This document shows, in pieces, positions 19,995 through 31,276 of a DNA stretch of 64,000 bases. Origin of the DNA: Muricea muricata (Eukaryota > Cnidaria > Anthozoa > Malacalcyonacea > Plexauridae); the NCBI GenBank assembly GCA_963855995.1, contig OY979729.1:8264115-8328114 (forward strand). The letters run 5' to 3'. Position 1 is the stretch's first letter. Every line of letters starts with the position of its first letter. A program made the translations under genes and the position numbers. The notes beneath the pieces were generated by a model, which worked only from the letters and a program-made list of their open reading frames with translations, had not been told where the DNA came from and searched no databases.

Positions 19995-20337
19995 TGGCTT
20001 TGATGCATGGCTCTATATCCAAGGGAAGACGCACTGCCTTTCGATGGACCTTTAACCTTTTAGACGAAATTTTGAAAAAAATTGAAACAGGCAAAAATAG
20101 TACCGAAAATTTTGTATACATTTGTATTACGGGTGGAAAATAATACCCAGTTGATACCCTTGGGTATTCATTTCTCACGGATAATACAGAACTACAGAAA
20201 ATTTGCCAACTTCGCAAGGCTATATTTTCTATAGTTTACAACCAAACTTTGCAAGTTTAGGATGCTCTTTCAAGCAGTGGTAATATTTTTTCCTATTTCG
20301 ATTTTTTTCCAAAATTTCGTCTAAAAGGTTAAAGGTC
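19995..20337. mobile_element. Fold-back family F, copy 1
   Basis: Ends carry GACCTTTAACCTTTTAGACG and its complement. Between them are GGCAAAAATA, AAATTTTGTATACATTTGTA and AAGGCTATATTTTCTA blocks. The same family recurs at 56242-56640, with a fragment at 55269-55370. Confidence 0.65.
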
Positions 20338-20824
20338 TATTCCATCTCAATTTTTTGAGTTACCTTTGGTACTGAGTCGCCGTCGACGCAGTCTTATGGC
20401 TCTAAGTAAACGTTTTAATTGACGAACAAGACGCCTGCTAAGGCGTTCACTCCGCCTGCCAAACGAAAATGGGCACAAGGCCAGGCAGGGCTGTAACTAG
20501 AGAGTTCATTGGGGGTGGGGTACATTCACTTATTTCTGTTCTGTCCAACTAATTCCTTTTTAAATCAATTATTATTACGGTACCTTCCAAGGCATTTTAA
20601 GACATTGCTAGCACATCTTATGCAATCACTAAGATAACCAAAAATCAATGTCTGAGTGACCTGCCAGGCACTCTGTCCAGAGTCCTAGTAGGATTGCATT
20701 TTTTAGAATTTAATTTAGATTAAAGACTTTAATAGTACATATGTTAAACAAGATTCTTTTGCCATAATGCCACCAACAAATAGCTGTTTTATTTTGCAAG
20801 TAAAGAAAATTTTACTAAAAGTGT

Positions 20825-21058
20825 TGTTGGGAATGCCGTTAGAGGCTTAAGTTTGAACCAACACACTCACAATATAGTTTATAGTTTATTAAAATCACCG
20901 TTTAAATCACACTGTATAATCACTCTCGATACCACCCACTCACCAGATTCAACTGTTTGTTTCTTATCGCTCGACTTACTTATTCCCTATGACGCATGCA
21001 TTGATTTGATTGATTAGATAAATTATCATAATTACATTATTACCAACAATTCTCAACA
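20825..21058 (-). repeat. BEL/Pao 3' LTR, 234 bp
   Basis: Starts TGTTGGGAATG and ends CTCAACA (TG...CA). By eye it is identical over its full length to 26534-26767. It is the downstream LTR because the element reads on the minus strand. Confidence 0.93.
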
Positions 21059-21070
21059 CTCTCCCCCTAT
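21059..21070 (-). other. BEL/Pao polypurine tract
   Basis: Read on the minus strand the sequence is ATAGGGGGAGAG, directly abutting the 3' LTR, as expected for the plus-strand primer. Confidence 0.75.
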
Positions 21071-21248
21071 TCGTTTCTGAAGGAGACGAATATAAAGATT
21101 ATGTCTCGTTTACTTAAATGAATAAATGTTACGTAACTGTCCGTATATAATAAACAAACACAAAGGTTATATTTCCAGATTGTCCACTATATTGTTCATA
21201 CTGATTATTTACGATATGAAAAGTTTAAAGTTCTGCTTATCTGAATGT

Positions 21249-24200
21249 TCAAGAATCTTGTTCAGCTATATCTTGAATGCGACAATCGGCTACTGCAGCA
21301 GCATTCCTCTTTGGTCGGAATTCTGGGACGTCAGCATTCAGTTGCGTTGTCTTTGATCGTGAATCCGATGTCTTCGTAGCTGTATCACAGGAAAGTTCCA
21401 TTGGATATAAATGTTGAACTGCGCGTTCTAACGTACGTTCTGCTCCAACTCGAAGCTGCGCCCCTCGCACGACACCGTCCTTACCGATAATAAGCCGATC
21501 CACGATCCCGATTTTCCATTTTCCCCGGTTCTTTTCTTCTCCTCTCACGATAACTACGTCGCCGATCTTTAAACTTAAGACTTTGTTCCCATGCTTCATG
21601 TTATGTCGTTCTCGTAGAGCTTTCAGGTATTCGGAAGACCACCTCTTCCACAAGGCAACTTTACATCTCTGGATGTGTTTTGCTCTCTTGCGGAGATCAG
21701 GATTTTCAACATGATGATCCTGCAGCTCTGGTAAGATGTTTGGTTGACAGAACTGTAAGGAATTTGGTGTGAGGATGGGTAGCTGTATGTCGTCATCTTC
21801 CACGTAGCTAAGAGGCCGATTGTTTAACGTTACTTCGACATCCAGAATGACATTTTCCAGTTCCGTCCAGGATAAGAATCCGTTTCCGATTGTTCTGTAT
21901 AATGCTTGTTTCACGACTCCGATCAACCTCTCATACTGACCGCCCCACCAAGGGGCCCGACTCAGGTTAAACTGCCACGTGATCGACATCCTTGCGAGAA
22001 AATCATTGAACCTTTCATCATCCATAACTCGTTTCAACCACTTTGCTCCGGCGGCAAATGTCTTAGCGTTATCTGAGTAAACTTTCTTGGGCCTTCCTTT
22101 TCTTGCAATGAATCTTTTGAACGTTGTTAGGAACTCTTCCGTACTCAACGTCTTTGTTAACTCGAGATACAACGCGCGGGTCAGCGAGCATGCATATACG
22201 ATTATGTAGGCTTTGGATTCCTTCTTTCCTTGTTTCCGGTATCTGATTGGACCAGCGTAATCGACTCCTATGACTTGGAAAGGTAGGTCTCCTTCAGTTC
22301 GATCTTTCGGTAATTTTCCGGGTTGTGGGTTTGGAAAAGGTATAGCCTGGAATCTTCTACAGCCGAAACATCGCTTTAATACTCTCTTAGCTAATCTTCT
22401 CAATCTCGGAATCCAGTAGATTTCACGCACTTTTGACATTGTTAGGCTTACTCCCCCATGGAGGGTTTCGTTATGAGATTGTTCCACCAGCTTCTCTGTG
22501 TACACGTCGTTGTCTGGCAGGTAGATTGGGAGGTCTCCTTGTATTCTTCCATGGCATTTAAGGATGCCACTAGTCAGCCTGAGGTTTAATCTCGCCCGGT
22601 CTTCTTCGAATTTCGGTGAATCTTGGTTTCGAGCTTGGACTCTCTTTATCCACCACGTTTCTCGTTCTTGGATCTCTGCAGTCGATAACGGACCTTTTCT
22701 GCTGTCATTGCGTTTGCCAACGTTGCGAATGAACCGCGAAATCCATGCGCAAATTCTGAGAGTTTTCCAAAATTTCCACTTCTTCAATAATTGATCGAAC
22801 ACATCAGGCTGTGAGATGTTGGCAACGTTAAAAATCTCTCGCACCGGTTTGGTTTCTGCTAAGCTCTCTTTGCTGGGGCCCGTCACGATCTCTGGTGGCC
22901 AGTTTTCCTCACTTACTAACCAATCTGGACCTTTCCACCACAGAGAATTTGCGCTATCAACGTATCCTCCTCTACTTCCGAGATCAGCTGGGTTGTCTTG
23001 GCTAGGTACATGTCTCCACTTGATATAGCCCTTTTCTCGGATCTTACGCACGCGATTTCCCACGAACTGCTTGAACTCACCGCTTCCACGTATCCAATGA
23101 AGAGCCACCGTGCTATCCAGCCAGCCAAATACTCGCTTAATAGGAAAACCTTCTAACGCTTGTCGGACATTATCAACCAGGTTGCTTGCCATGTGGGCAG
23201 ACACTAACTCCAAACGAGGTATGGTTAGGTTTTTCTTGGCCAACCGCGATTTGGAGGCGACTAGGCCCTTCGATATACCACTGCTTTGCCGCACGACTGC
23301 TACAACCGTCGCTGCTACTCCTTGTCCGCTCGCGTCTCCGAAGGTATGCAGATCGATCTCTTCAATTGGCTCTTGGTATTTCACCAAACTTCTTGGTGCA
23401 CTCACGTGATCTGGCAGGTTTTGTTCCCAGACCGACCATCTGGTTTGCATATCAGGCGGCAGATTGGCGTCCCATGGCAGCTTCGCGTCACAACAGTCTC
23501 GATAGAGGAATTTCCCGTGTAGAGTCAGAGGTGAAATCAGCCCGAGAGGATCATAAATTTTTGCGATCTTGCCGAGAATCCCTCGCTTCGTTGGCTCTGC
23601 TTTACCAGAAGGTATCTCTATCTTGATGACGTCACGTTCTTTATCCCAGGACAGACCGAGCAGCGTAGTCTGGCCAGAAGGAACCCCTAACTGTTGCTTT
23701 GCAAACGTGTCCTCTGCTGACGATGACAGCTGGGTTTCTTCACTTTCCAGCACAGGGGCATTAGAATGCCACTTATGTAATTGAAACGTTGCGTCATTAA
23801 AAATCTCCGTGGAAGTTTTCTTTAGTTGTTGTACCTTTTCGACGGTCTCTCCACCGCTGACCAAGTCATCGACGTACAGACTTTTTCTGATTTCTTCGAC
23901 CACGTCTGGGTGCTGTTGTTGATGTTTATCTAGATGTTGCTGGATCACACCACCAAGGAGGAAAGGGGAGGGAGACAACCCGAACAAGGCTCTCGTAAAC
24001 CGGAGTGTCATTATCTCTTTAGTCTTTAGATCTTTGAACCAATGGAATCGCATGACGTCACGATCTTCTTCACGTATTCGGACTTGCAGGAATGCTTGTT
24101 TCAAGTCACCAGCTAGGGCTACCGGGTGAAATCTCCCACGAACCAGTACTCGCCACAGGTGATTCTGCAGGGGGGGTCCCGTTTCAAGACATTCGTTCAG

Positions 24201-26495
24201 TGAAGGACTGCTTTCATCTTGACGCGCAGACGCATCGTAGACGATTCTAAGTTTCGTTGTCTCGGCTGACTCTCTTATCACTGCCTTATGAGGTAGGTAA
24301 AACTCTTTATGTTCTGCGTCTCTTTCAGCCTTTTCCACTATGCCTTCGTCGATTTGATCTTTTATGATTTTATCATACTGTTCGATAATGTCCTGTTTCT
24401 CTAATTTTCTAACTAAATTGTCTAAGCGTTTTAGACTGCCAGTTTTGTTACTAGGGAGGGGTGGGTGGTTTCCCTTCCACGGCAAACTTGTCTCGTACCA
24501 GCCCTCTTTGCTTTGCGATAATTGCTCTTTAAACTCACTGTAAACGTTTTGTTGATCACCGGTCGCGTTATCATGCAAGCCTAGAACGTCTAGTCGACAT
24601 AACTGTTCGTAGTCATCGCGATGTACTTGCGTGAGGAGCATATTGTTAAGGTTTACTTCTTCACCAGGAGACATGATAGTCCAGCCGAATTTTGTGAGCT
24701 CTGCGACAGGCTCACCAGGGGATCCTATTCTTGGTTTTGAGGCAGTTTTAATTTTCGAGTAGTCCCCAGCCCCCAAGATTAGATGCACAGGCAGACGTTC
24801 CTTTTCGTCTTCGTCTTGCATAATTATTCCATCAAGATGTGAATAATTAGCGATAATCTCCTTGTACTTGGGATTATCAAGCGTCAAGAGATCACTTCTC
24901 TCGACTCGGGTCACTTCCGTTTCGATGTGGAATTTGTTGCTTGTATCGTTTAATCTCAGATTGTAAATTCCAACCAATTTAGTTGAAGTGCCAAACAACA
25001 TTTCAACGCGCCGTATTTCTTTCTTTTTTGGCTGCGCTTTAATTGTATCTAAAAGTTTAGATGAGGCATAAGAGCTTCCCGCCCCCGTATCAATTAAAGC
25101 GCGACATTTCACGCCATTCACGTCAACGATCACAACTGGATAAACAACAGGCTTATTAGCATTAGTTGCGGTATTTAATAACTTGTCATTCGTAGGCACA
25201 GCTGGGGGGCCATTTTCACCCGGGGCGTCGCAAATAGATGTATGATGTCTACGTTTACACCTAGAACAACTTGATCGACTACGGCAATCGGACGCACGGT
25301 GTTCAGCCCCAGTACAGTTAAAACACAACCGTCTCTCGCTAAGGTATTTCTTACGATCTCCTGACGTAACTACATTAGGGCAATTGACTGACGCGTGACT
25401 AATCTCGTTACAATAGACGCACCGTCTCTGTTTCGCTTCACGTTGGCGCGCTTGGAATGCATTAGTTCGCCCTGAACTCGCGTGTTTTTCTAGCTTATCA
25501 TTAGTTTTGACAGGATTTATCTCCGTCCATTTCCTGAGGGCATCTACTAACTTAGGAAAATCCCACTGGCGCCAATCGTCATCTGTTCTGACTAAGTCTC
25601 CCCTTATACCTTCTAATTTATCTAGGCACATGCGGACATACCCGTTTACTTCCCTCAATTTTCCCAAAGTTTCTAACGATTGTACGTTAAACAACAACTT
25701 AGCATAAAAATCATGGATCTTACCGGCGTTAGTTCCCTGTATGACTGGTAAATACATGATATTTTGTACATACGCGTTCACGATCTCACTGTCGTCTCCG
25801 TACTTGGTTTTCAATATATTCTTCGCGCGCTCGTAGCCTTCGGTTGTAAATGGCAATCCGTCAATCGTTGATCGCACTTTAGGGTCCACTAGTTCTTTTA
25901 AGTAGGAGAATTTCGTTATCGCTGCAACGTCCGCTTTGTCGATCTCGGCCTCGAATTGGTTCCAGAACCGTAACCAATCTAGTGGCGTCCCGTTAAACTT
26001 TGTAATCACCAGTTTCGGTAGCTTCGCATTCGTCTGTCGTTGTTTCTCGTTTTCCTTACGAATTTTATCCATTTTTAACTCATGTTCCATCCTTTGTTTC
26101 ATTTTTGCTTGATCGAATTCCAATTGTTCTTTAAACAAATCCTGTCGAGTTTTCGCTTCTATCTCCTCTTTATGCAATTTCGCTTGTTCGTCCTCCTGTT
26201 CTTTCCAAGTAGTCATAGTTTTTGATGCGTTTGCGATTTCATTGTCCCAAGTCCCGAGTTCATTATCTATACTGTCCGTCCACGTTTTGATTTCTCCTTC
26301 GTCGTCTCCCTTTTCTATGCGGCTCTCTTGCACACTCACCCTCAGCTCATAAATCTCGTCAGCGACCTTTCGGATCGTGTTTTTCTGGCGCTCAGCGCTT
26401 TTTACGTTTTGGCTATCAAGCGCCTGTTTCAAGGTTTTAAGTGTACTTTGAATCAGTATACGTTTGGTCTCGATTTTCTTCAGTAATCCTTCCAT
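21249..26495 (-). CDS. BEL/Pao gag-pol polyprotein, 1748 aa, open
   Basis: A single uninterrupted frame. In order: a charged coiled-coil N-terminus (about 1-160); a DUF1759-type gag (about 160-310, FNGTPLDWLRFWNQF); three zinc knuckles (CVYCNEISHASVNC, CFNCTGAEHRASDC, CSRCKRRHHTSIC); an A17-type aspartic protease with ALIDTGAGSS; reverse transcriptase with YVDDLVSG; RNase H (HTFGDASG, WLDSTVALHW); an H2C2 zinc-binding segment (HNETLHGG...CFGC); an rve integrase core with VDYAGP, SDN and the QYERLIG glutamate; and a C-terminal DUF5641-like domain (LKIGDVVIVRGEEKNRGKW). All expected catalytic motifs are present, so it could be functional. The ATG lies 38 bases inside the 5' LTR boundary. No envelope gene is seen. 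Confidence 0.95.
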   Translation of the reverse strand: MEGLLKKIETKRILIQSTLKTLKQALDSQNVKSAERQKNTIRKVADEIYELRVSVQESRIEKGDDEGEIKTWTDSIDNELGTWDNEIANASKTMTTWKEQEDEQAKLHKEEIEAKTRQDLFKEQLEFDQAKMKQRMEHELKMDKIRKENEKQRQTNAKLPKLVITKFNGTPLDWLRFWNQFEAEIDKADVAAITKFSYLKELVDPKVRSTIDGLPFTTEGYERAKNILKTKYGDDSEIVNAYVQNIMYLPVIQGTNAGKIHDFYAKLLFNVQSLETLGKLREVNGYVRMCLDKLEGIRGDLVRTDDDWRQWDFPKLVDALRKWTEINPVKTNDKLEKHASSGRTNAFQARQREAKQRRCVYCNEISHASVNCPNVVTSGDRKKYLSERRLCFNCTGAEHRASDCRSRSSCSRCKRRHHTSICDAPGENGPPAVPTNDKLLNTATNANKPVVYPVVIVDVNGVKCRALIDTGAGSSYASSKLLDTIKAQPKKKEIRRVEMLFGTSTKLVGIYNLRLNDTSNKFHIETEVTRVERSDLLTLDNPKYKEIIANYSHLDGIIMQDEDEKERLPVHLILGAGDYSKIKTASKPRIGSPGEPVAELTKFGWTIMSPGEEVNLNNMLLTQVHRDDYEQLCRLDVLGLHDNATGDQQNVYSEFKEQLSQSKEGWYETSLPWKGNHPPLPSNKTGSLKRLDNLVRKLEKQDIIEQYDKIIKDQIDEGIVEKAERDAEHKEFYLPHKAVIRESAETTKLRIVYDASARQDESSPSLNECLETGPPLQNHLWRVLVRGRFHPVALAGDLKQAFLQVRIREEDRDVMRFHWFKDLKTKEIMTLRFTRALFGLSPSPFLLGGVIQQHLDKHQQQHPDVVEEIRKSLYVDDLVSGGETVEKVQQLKKTSTEIFNDATFQLHKWHSNAPVLESEETQLSSSAEDTFAKQQLGVPSGQTTLLGLSWDKERDVIKIEIPSGKAEPTKRGILGKIAKIYDPLGLISPLTLHGKFLYRDCCDAKLPWDANLPPDMQTRWSVWEQNLPDHVSAPRSLVKYQEPIEEIDLHTFGDASGQGVAATVVAVVRQSSGISKGLVASKSRLAKKNLTIPRLELVSAHMASNLVDNVRQALEGFPIKRVFGWLDSTVALHWIRGSGEFKQFVGNRVRKIREKGYIKWRHVPSQDNPADLGSRGGYVDSANSLWWKGPDWLVSEENWPPEIVTGPSKESLAETKPVREIFNVANISQPDVFDQLLKKWKFWKTLRICAWISRFIRNVGKRNDSRKGPLSTAEIQERETWWIKRVQARNQDSPKFEEDRARLNLRLTSGILKCHGRIQGDLPIYLPDNDVYTEKLVEQSHNETLHGGVSLTMSKVREIYWIPRLRRLAKRVLKRCFGCRRFQAIPFPNPQPGKLPKDRTEGDLPFQVIGVDYAGPIRYRKQGKKESKAYIIVYACSLTRALYLELTKTLSTEEFLTTFKRFIARKGRPKKVYSDNAKTFAAGAKWLKRVMDDERFNDFLARMSITWQFNLSRAPWWGGQYERLIGVVKQALYRTIGNGFLSWTELENVILDVEVTLNNRPLSYVEDDDIQLPILTPNSLQFCQPNILPELQDHHVENPDLRKRAKHIQRCKVALWKRWSSEYLKALRERHNMKHGNKVLSLKIGDVVIVRGEEKNRGKWKIGIVDRLIIGKDGVVRGAQLRVGAERTLERAVQHLYPMELSCDTATKTSDSRSKTTQLNADVPEFRPKRNAAAVADCRIQDIAEQDS

Positions 26496-26522
26496 TTTTC
26501 ACACAAATATCCCGTCGTCGGA

Positions 26523-26529
26523 GGTGCCA
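26523..26529 (-). other. Candidate BEL/Pao primer-binding site
   Basis: Reading from the 5' LTR on the minus strand, TGGCACC follows after four bases (CAAG). TGG-initial sequence just inside the LTR is typical of tRNA-primed elements. The primer tRNA was not identified. Confidence 0.5.
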
Positions 26530-26533
26530 CTTG

Positions 26534-26767
26534 TGTTGGGAATGCCGTTAGAGGCTTAAGTTTGAACCAACACACTCACAATATAGTTTATAGTTTATTA
26601 AAATCACCGTTTAAATCACACTGTATAATCACTCTCGATACCACCCACTCACCAGATTCAACTGTTTGTTTCTTATCGCTCGACTTACTTATTCCCTATG
26701 ACGCATGCATTGATTTGATTGATTAGATAAATTATCATAATTACATTATTACCAACAATTCTCAACA
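26534..26767 (-). repeat. BEL/Pao 5' LTR, 234 bp
   Basis: Same sequence as 20825-21058. The bases GTGT flank the element on both sides (20821-20824 and 26768-26771). Confidence 0.93.
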
Positions 26768-26862
26768 GTGTATACAATACATCAGTCTATTAAATCCATC
26801 AATTTATTAAATCTATTCTGTAGCACACTGCCTGAAGTCTCCACGATATAATTTGTTGGGAA

Positions 26863-28465
26863 AATGTTGGCTAGCCTTTTGATATATTGACCAGCTTTGA
26901 ATTAGATATTTGATGTGTTGATAAGGTGTCAGGTAAATATTTGGCATGTTTATAAAATGTTGGTAAGGATTTTGACTAGTTGACAAGTTTTCGAGCAGAC
27001 TTTTGACATGTTGATAAGATCTGAGTTAGTCTTTTGATATGTGGACAAGCTTTGAAATGGACTTTTGACATGTTGATATGCTCCTAGTTAGATTTTTGGC
27101 ATGTTGACAAGATGTCGGTTAGGTTTTTGGCTTGTTGACAAGATGTCAGTTAGGCTTTTGGCTTGTTGAAAAGATGTTGGTTAGGCTTTTGGCTTGTTGA
27201 CAAGATGTCGGTAAGGCTTTTCACTTGTTGAAAAGATATCAGTTAGGCCATAGGCGGCCCAATTCAGTGTGTAGTTTCATATAGAGATCAGTACGCACAC
27301 TTCATAATATATTATATAAATATCCTAAGGCTGGCAACTCTTTTACAGTAATTAACTGACACATGTTAGACTTTCGCTTCAAACAAAAAAATTAGCACAA
27401 TTTACCGCAAAAAAACTACATACAAATGATCTTGGATATCTCTTCTACATTTCTAGATAGTTTTTAGACAAAAACAAGATTCCAAAATAAGTAAATTTGT
27501 TCAATAAAAAGTGTTTTTGATCGAAATTTTCCGTGTAGATAGGCGGGATGCAAAGTGCCCTACAAACGTCATCTTCGGAAATGACTTCGGCTAAGCAAAT
27601 CTAAGTTCCTATTGGCTGCTATTGAATTCGTCTTTTCTTCGGCGTTTCCGAGTGCTCATCAGCCAATAGCAGCTCAGCCGAAGTCATTTCCGAAGATGAC
27701 GTTTGTAGGGCACTTTGCATCCCGCCTATCTACACGGAAAATTTCGATCAAAAACACTTTTTATTGAACAAATTTACGTATTTTGGAATCTTGTTTTTGT
27801 CTAAAAACTATCTAGAAATGTAGAAGAGGTATCCAAGATCATTTGTATGTAGTTTTTTTGCTGTAAATTGTGTTAATTTTTTTGTTTGAATCGAAAGTCT
27901 AACATGTGTCAGTTTATTACTGTAAAAGAGTTGCCAGCCTTAGGATATTTATATAATATATTATGAAGTGTGCGTACTGATCTCTATACGAAACTACACA
28001 CTGAATTGGGCCGCCTATGGTTAGGCTTTTGGCTTGTTGACAAGATGTCGGTTAGACTTTGACCTGTACATGCCCACAAGTTGTCAGTTAGACTTTCGAC
28101 ATGCTGACAAAGTATTTACTTCCAGAAAGCTTCAGGTGTCAGTTAAAACATTGGTATATAGGCAGGGTGTCTGATAAAGTTTTGGCAAATTAAGAAAGTG
28201 CCAGTTGAAATTTTACTAAATTTAAGTTAAATTTTGTTCTTTTTTTATTTTGCATTTTTGAGTTTTTTTCTTGCTATTTTAATAATTATAGCAACAATCT
28301 TTACAGTAATCGACTTAAAAGTATTTCTGTGATCTGTATTTTCTGTGATATCCAATTTGAAATCCTTTCTCTGAGTCAACTATTCAACGTGACGTTCTAA
28401 CAAAACAAGTATTAAAATCGCTCATAAAAACAACAAAAATTAAAAATTAGACTAAGCTATTAAGT
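26863..28465. repeat. 33-bp minisatellite block (insertion)
   Basis: Units around CTTTTGGCTTGTTGACAAGA + TGTCGGTTAGG, most regular at 27060-27250 and decaying outward; they resume at 28021. The 31-base sequence starting CTGAAGTCTCCACGATATAA occurs on both sides (26832-26862 and 28466-28496). Confidence 0.75.
27248..28020. mobile_element. 773-bp fold-back element in the minisatellite
   Basis: The whole element is nearly palindromic: both halves (about 360 bp each) start CCATAGGCGGCCCAATTCAG and share GATAGGCGGGATGCAAAGTG further in. TTAGG flanks both ends (27243-27247 and 28021-28025). No coding capacity. Confidence 0.85.
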
Positions 28466-28556
28466 CTGAAGTCTCCACGATATAATTTGTTGGGAACTTT
28501 AGACTAACATATGTATTTCTGGAATTGGAATGTAAAATGTCTCTTACCTTTTATTT

Positions 28557-29360
28557 GCCGTTTTAAAACATTTCTGGAGCAATTTTTTGATAAAGAACCT
28601 TCCTGTCCCTTTTTGTTGACTATTACATGTTAAAAATTGTGTTTTGTATGAGCAGCTGGGAAATTTGCCACCGCTGTGCAAAAATATTGTTGGCGGCTGA
28701 ACACAAAATGTAATTAGCATATTATTTGCGAAATACAGATTGGTTTCAGAGGTGCTCGGAATTTAGTTTCTTTGACGAGCCAGTTATAATTTTGTTCACA
28801 ATTTTTCATTGATTTCAGTAAAGGACTGATAAAGCTGTCAGTTAATCATATTTTGAAGTGATGACATCGTCTGTTGAAGCAAATTTCCAAACTTTGACAT
28901 GTAAGTGGGTTGCCAAGAATTAAGCGCGATGTTGAATTTACGTTTGACTTAATACTGAAAAATTTAGCTTTTGCTCCAAAAAGATATTTGTTTCCTGTTA
29001 CTTCCAATATGTTTATGTTTCTTTCGAAACCAATTTTTTTGTTTTATAAATTCCGCTAATGGCCAATTGTTTGTTGTGAAACTCGCTACTGGAAAAGTAC
29101 TTTAAATTACGGTTGTTGTTGAAATGGTCGTGAAAGTGATAAAACATCCACAATCACGTGGGCCGTCAGTGCAATGATGTCTTTGATACTGTATAAATGT
29201 TTTCGTACAAATGGTAAAGATATTTTTCAATTGACTAATGCGTTTAGTCGATCGATTTCAGTGACATTTTTGTATTGACGTTCGAGTACGAGCGTTGACT
29301 AGTTTGAGTCGAATTTTAAAAAATCAGCCTTTTGCTCCAACATGATTTTAGCTCCAACAA
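28557..29360. other. No recognisable feature
   Basis: AT-rich sequence just left of the giant inverted repeat. I see no exon, RNA gene or clear repeat. It does not resemble the sequence flanking the right arm (53588-54730). Confidence 0.5.
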
Positions 29361-29422
29361 CTTTTTTTGCGCATTGTTAATTCCCATGGGAATACAGCAC
29401 ACAAACAATGTCTTGTTCAATA

Positions 29423-29803
29423 CAGGGTGTCCCAAAAAACCCCAAAAACTATTGAAATCACCTATTGTTAACATTTGAATGCCCTAGCTCTTGTTAAAAA
29501 ATTAAAATATCTGTGTAAAGTACGTTTGTTTTGCTCATGGGAATATTGATAAAAACCAAATTGAATAGGCTAATTAAAATAACCCATGCATAAAATTTGA
29601 TTGCATTTTTAATATGCACTCGTAGGTTTAGTTTTTCTGTCTGGCATAAAAATGGTTAACACTGAGTATTATTAAATAATTACTATTAATTATGACGGTT
29701 ATGTCAATAGTTTATCCACTCGTGGGTTCAATTTAGTGCTAGCCATTGGAATTCTTACAATAGATCATTTTCAATAGTTTTAGGGGTTTTTTGGGACACC
29801 CTG
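29423..29803. mobile_element. CAGGGTGTCCC mariner-type MITE, copy 1
   Basis: Ends CAGGGTGTCCCAAAAAAC / TTTTTTGGGACACCCTG with TA on both sides; 381 bp, non-coding. Confidence 0.85.
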
Positions 29804-30059
29804 TAGACCGATCCCGGCTATGCTTGGTTGACCGGCAAAACAATGGGTGGTTTTCCCAATGGAATACAGAATGTCCGATCAACAAACTTAAATTTATAAG
29901 AAGTTCAAGCTGTTATCGATTCTTTTGCAAATGTACCTTTAGAATGCTTGATTATAGGACCGACATTTGAAAATTTTTAACAATCGGGGTTTTTTCCGCG
30001 CTGTATATCGAAAACAAATTTTAGCTTGTCCGACGTAGCAACAGTAACTAGGGAGGGAG

Positions 30060-30910
30060 AACAATAAATGCGGGGTCGGTCTATTGTTCCTGCTTACGAA
30101 AACAAATCTAAAGGCACCAAGTTTACTTATCATATTAATAATCAAAGAGGATTCATTATAGTCAAGTCTCGCCATAATCAAAACAAAGCAAGCTGTATTC
30201 CCGTGGAAATTAAAAATGGACAAAAATATAACAATAATACTGATTTTCATGCATGTATGAATCAAATTACATGTGACTAGGAAACAAATAAATAGTATAT
30301 TCTCCAGGAATTAGAATGTCAAGTCATATTTCCTTCTTGTTTTGACAAATGATCAAGATTATAATTATAGAATACAATTAGTAAACCTAGACTCAACCTA
30401 TTTTAAGAGTAGAACGACAGAATAATGACAAAATGCTTCATCTAAGTAGGTTTAATTACGAAACTAATTTTTGAAAAACGTTCAATCCTACATATCATTT
30501 TGTTTTGTTTTCAGAAATATCCTAGTCCAAGTGTTAGAAGCCAAATTTTCAGGCGTTAAGGTATTGTTTTTTTTTTTAAATTGTCAACATTAGCCAATAT
30601 ATTTTTACCTAATTTTTTGTACTAAGTAATTTCTTTTATAAAAAGCCGCCAGGTTAGCTGCTGTAGCAAATCAGATTGCTGCAGGAAATAAAAAATGTAC
30701 ATGTACAAATTAAGTAAATAAATATATTTGCCCGCGAGCGGTAGGGAACTGGAAATGATACCAAAGATGCCTTCAAATTCTGCCATTTTGTATTGCGTTT
30801 TTTTTTCTTGTGTTTTTTTTCTTGGAGTTGCTTACATACAGTTCAGTGCTTACATGTACACGATTTCCACCTGGTGTATTTCTCGTCAAAACGTTTTGCT
30901 TCCACTCTGC
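30060..30910 (+). repeat. Module M, outer copy (left arm)
   Basis: Blocks such as ATTGTTCCTGCTTACGAAAA, ATCATATTAATAATCAAAGA, CGTTCAATCCTACAT and GTAGGGAACTGGAAATGA correspond in order to diverged blocks at 39150-39740, 42780-42960 (reversed) and 40590-40790. Mirror copy in the right arm at about 52040-52890. Confidence 0.6.
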
Positions 30911-31276
30911 GTTATATTAACGAATCTGGAGAGTATTTCACGTTCATTATAAAAACGTTGGCGGTCTATTTTAATTGCATGGAATTTATCAGGGCTGATA
31001 TACCAAAAGCATAATTGAAAATAATGTAGCCTGCGCATAGCATTATCAGAAACAACACAGCCTACATGTTGCAAATTTTAAAAATGCCGAGGAGCATTTC
31101 TTCATCATCTCGATAACGTAACACGATCAACTGTGATGATGAAAATGGCATGGAAGGCTATGGAAAGAGAAATACAAACAAGAGAAATTTATCTACCGAA
31201 ATATTTTAACTTAGGTTTTTCCTATATGGAGATTCTGGTCTTCTTGTCCAAATTCCACGGAATTATGTAAGTCTAA

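Larger units (their letters stand above)
20825..26767 (-). mobile_element. Complete BEL/Pao LTR retrotransposon, 5.9 kb
   Basis: LTR, PBS, one gag-pol frame, PPT and LTR are all in place, with a GTGT target duplication. The unoccupied relative of the target site, TTTTACTAAAAGTGTATACA, is visible at 18211-18230. Apparently identical LTRs and an intact frame indicate a young insertion. Confidence 0.94.

Noticed and set aside
22564..23784. Plus-strand frames of 70-146 codons within the BEL element
   Set aside because: Shadows of the minus-strand gag-pol frame.
27243..28025. TTAGG as telomeric signal
   Set aside because: It is part of the 33-bp minisatellite unit and serves as target duplication; there is no TTAGG array.
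26863..28210. CRISPR-like array
   Set aside because: Units are contiguous and decaying without unique spacers, in a eukaryotic genome.
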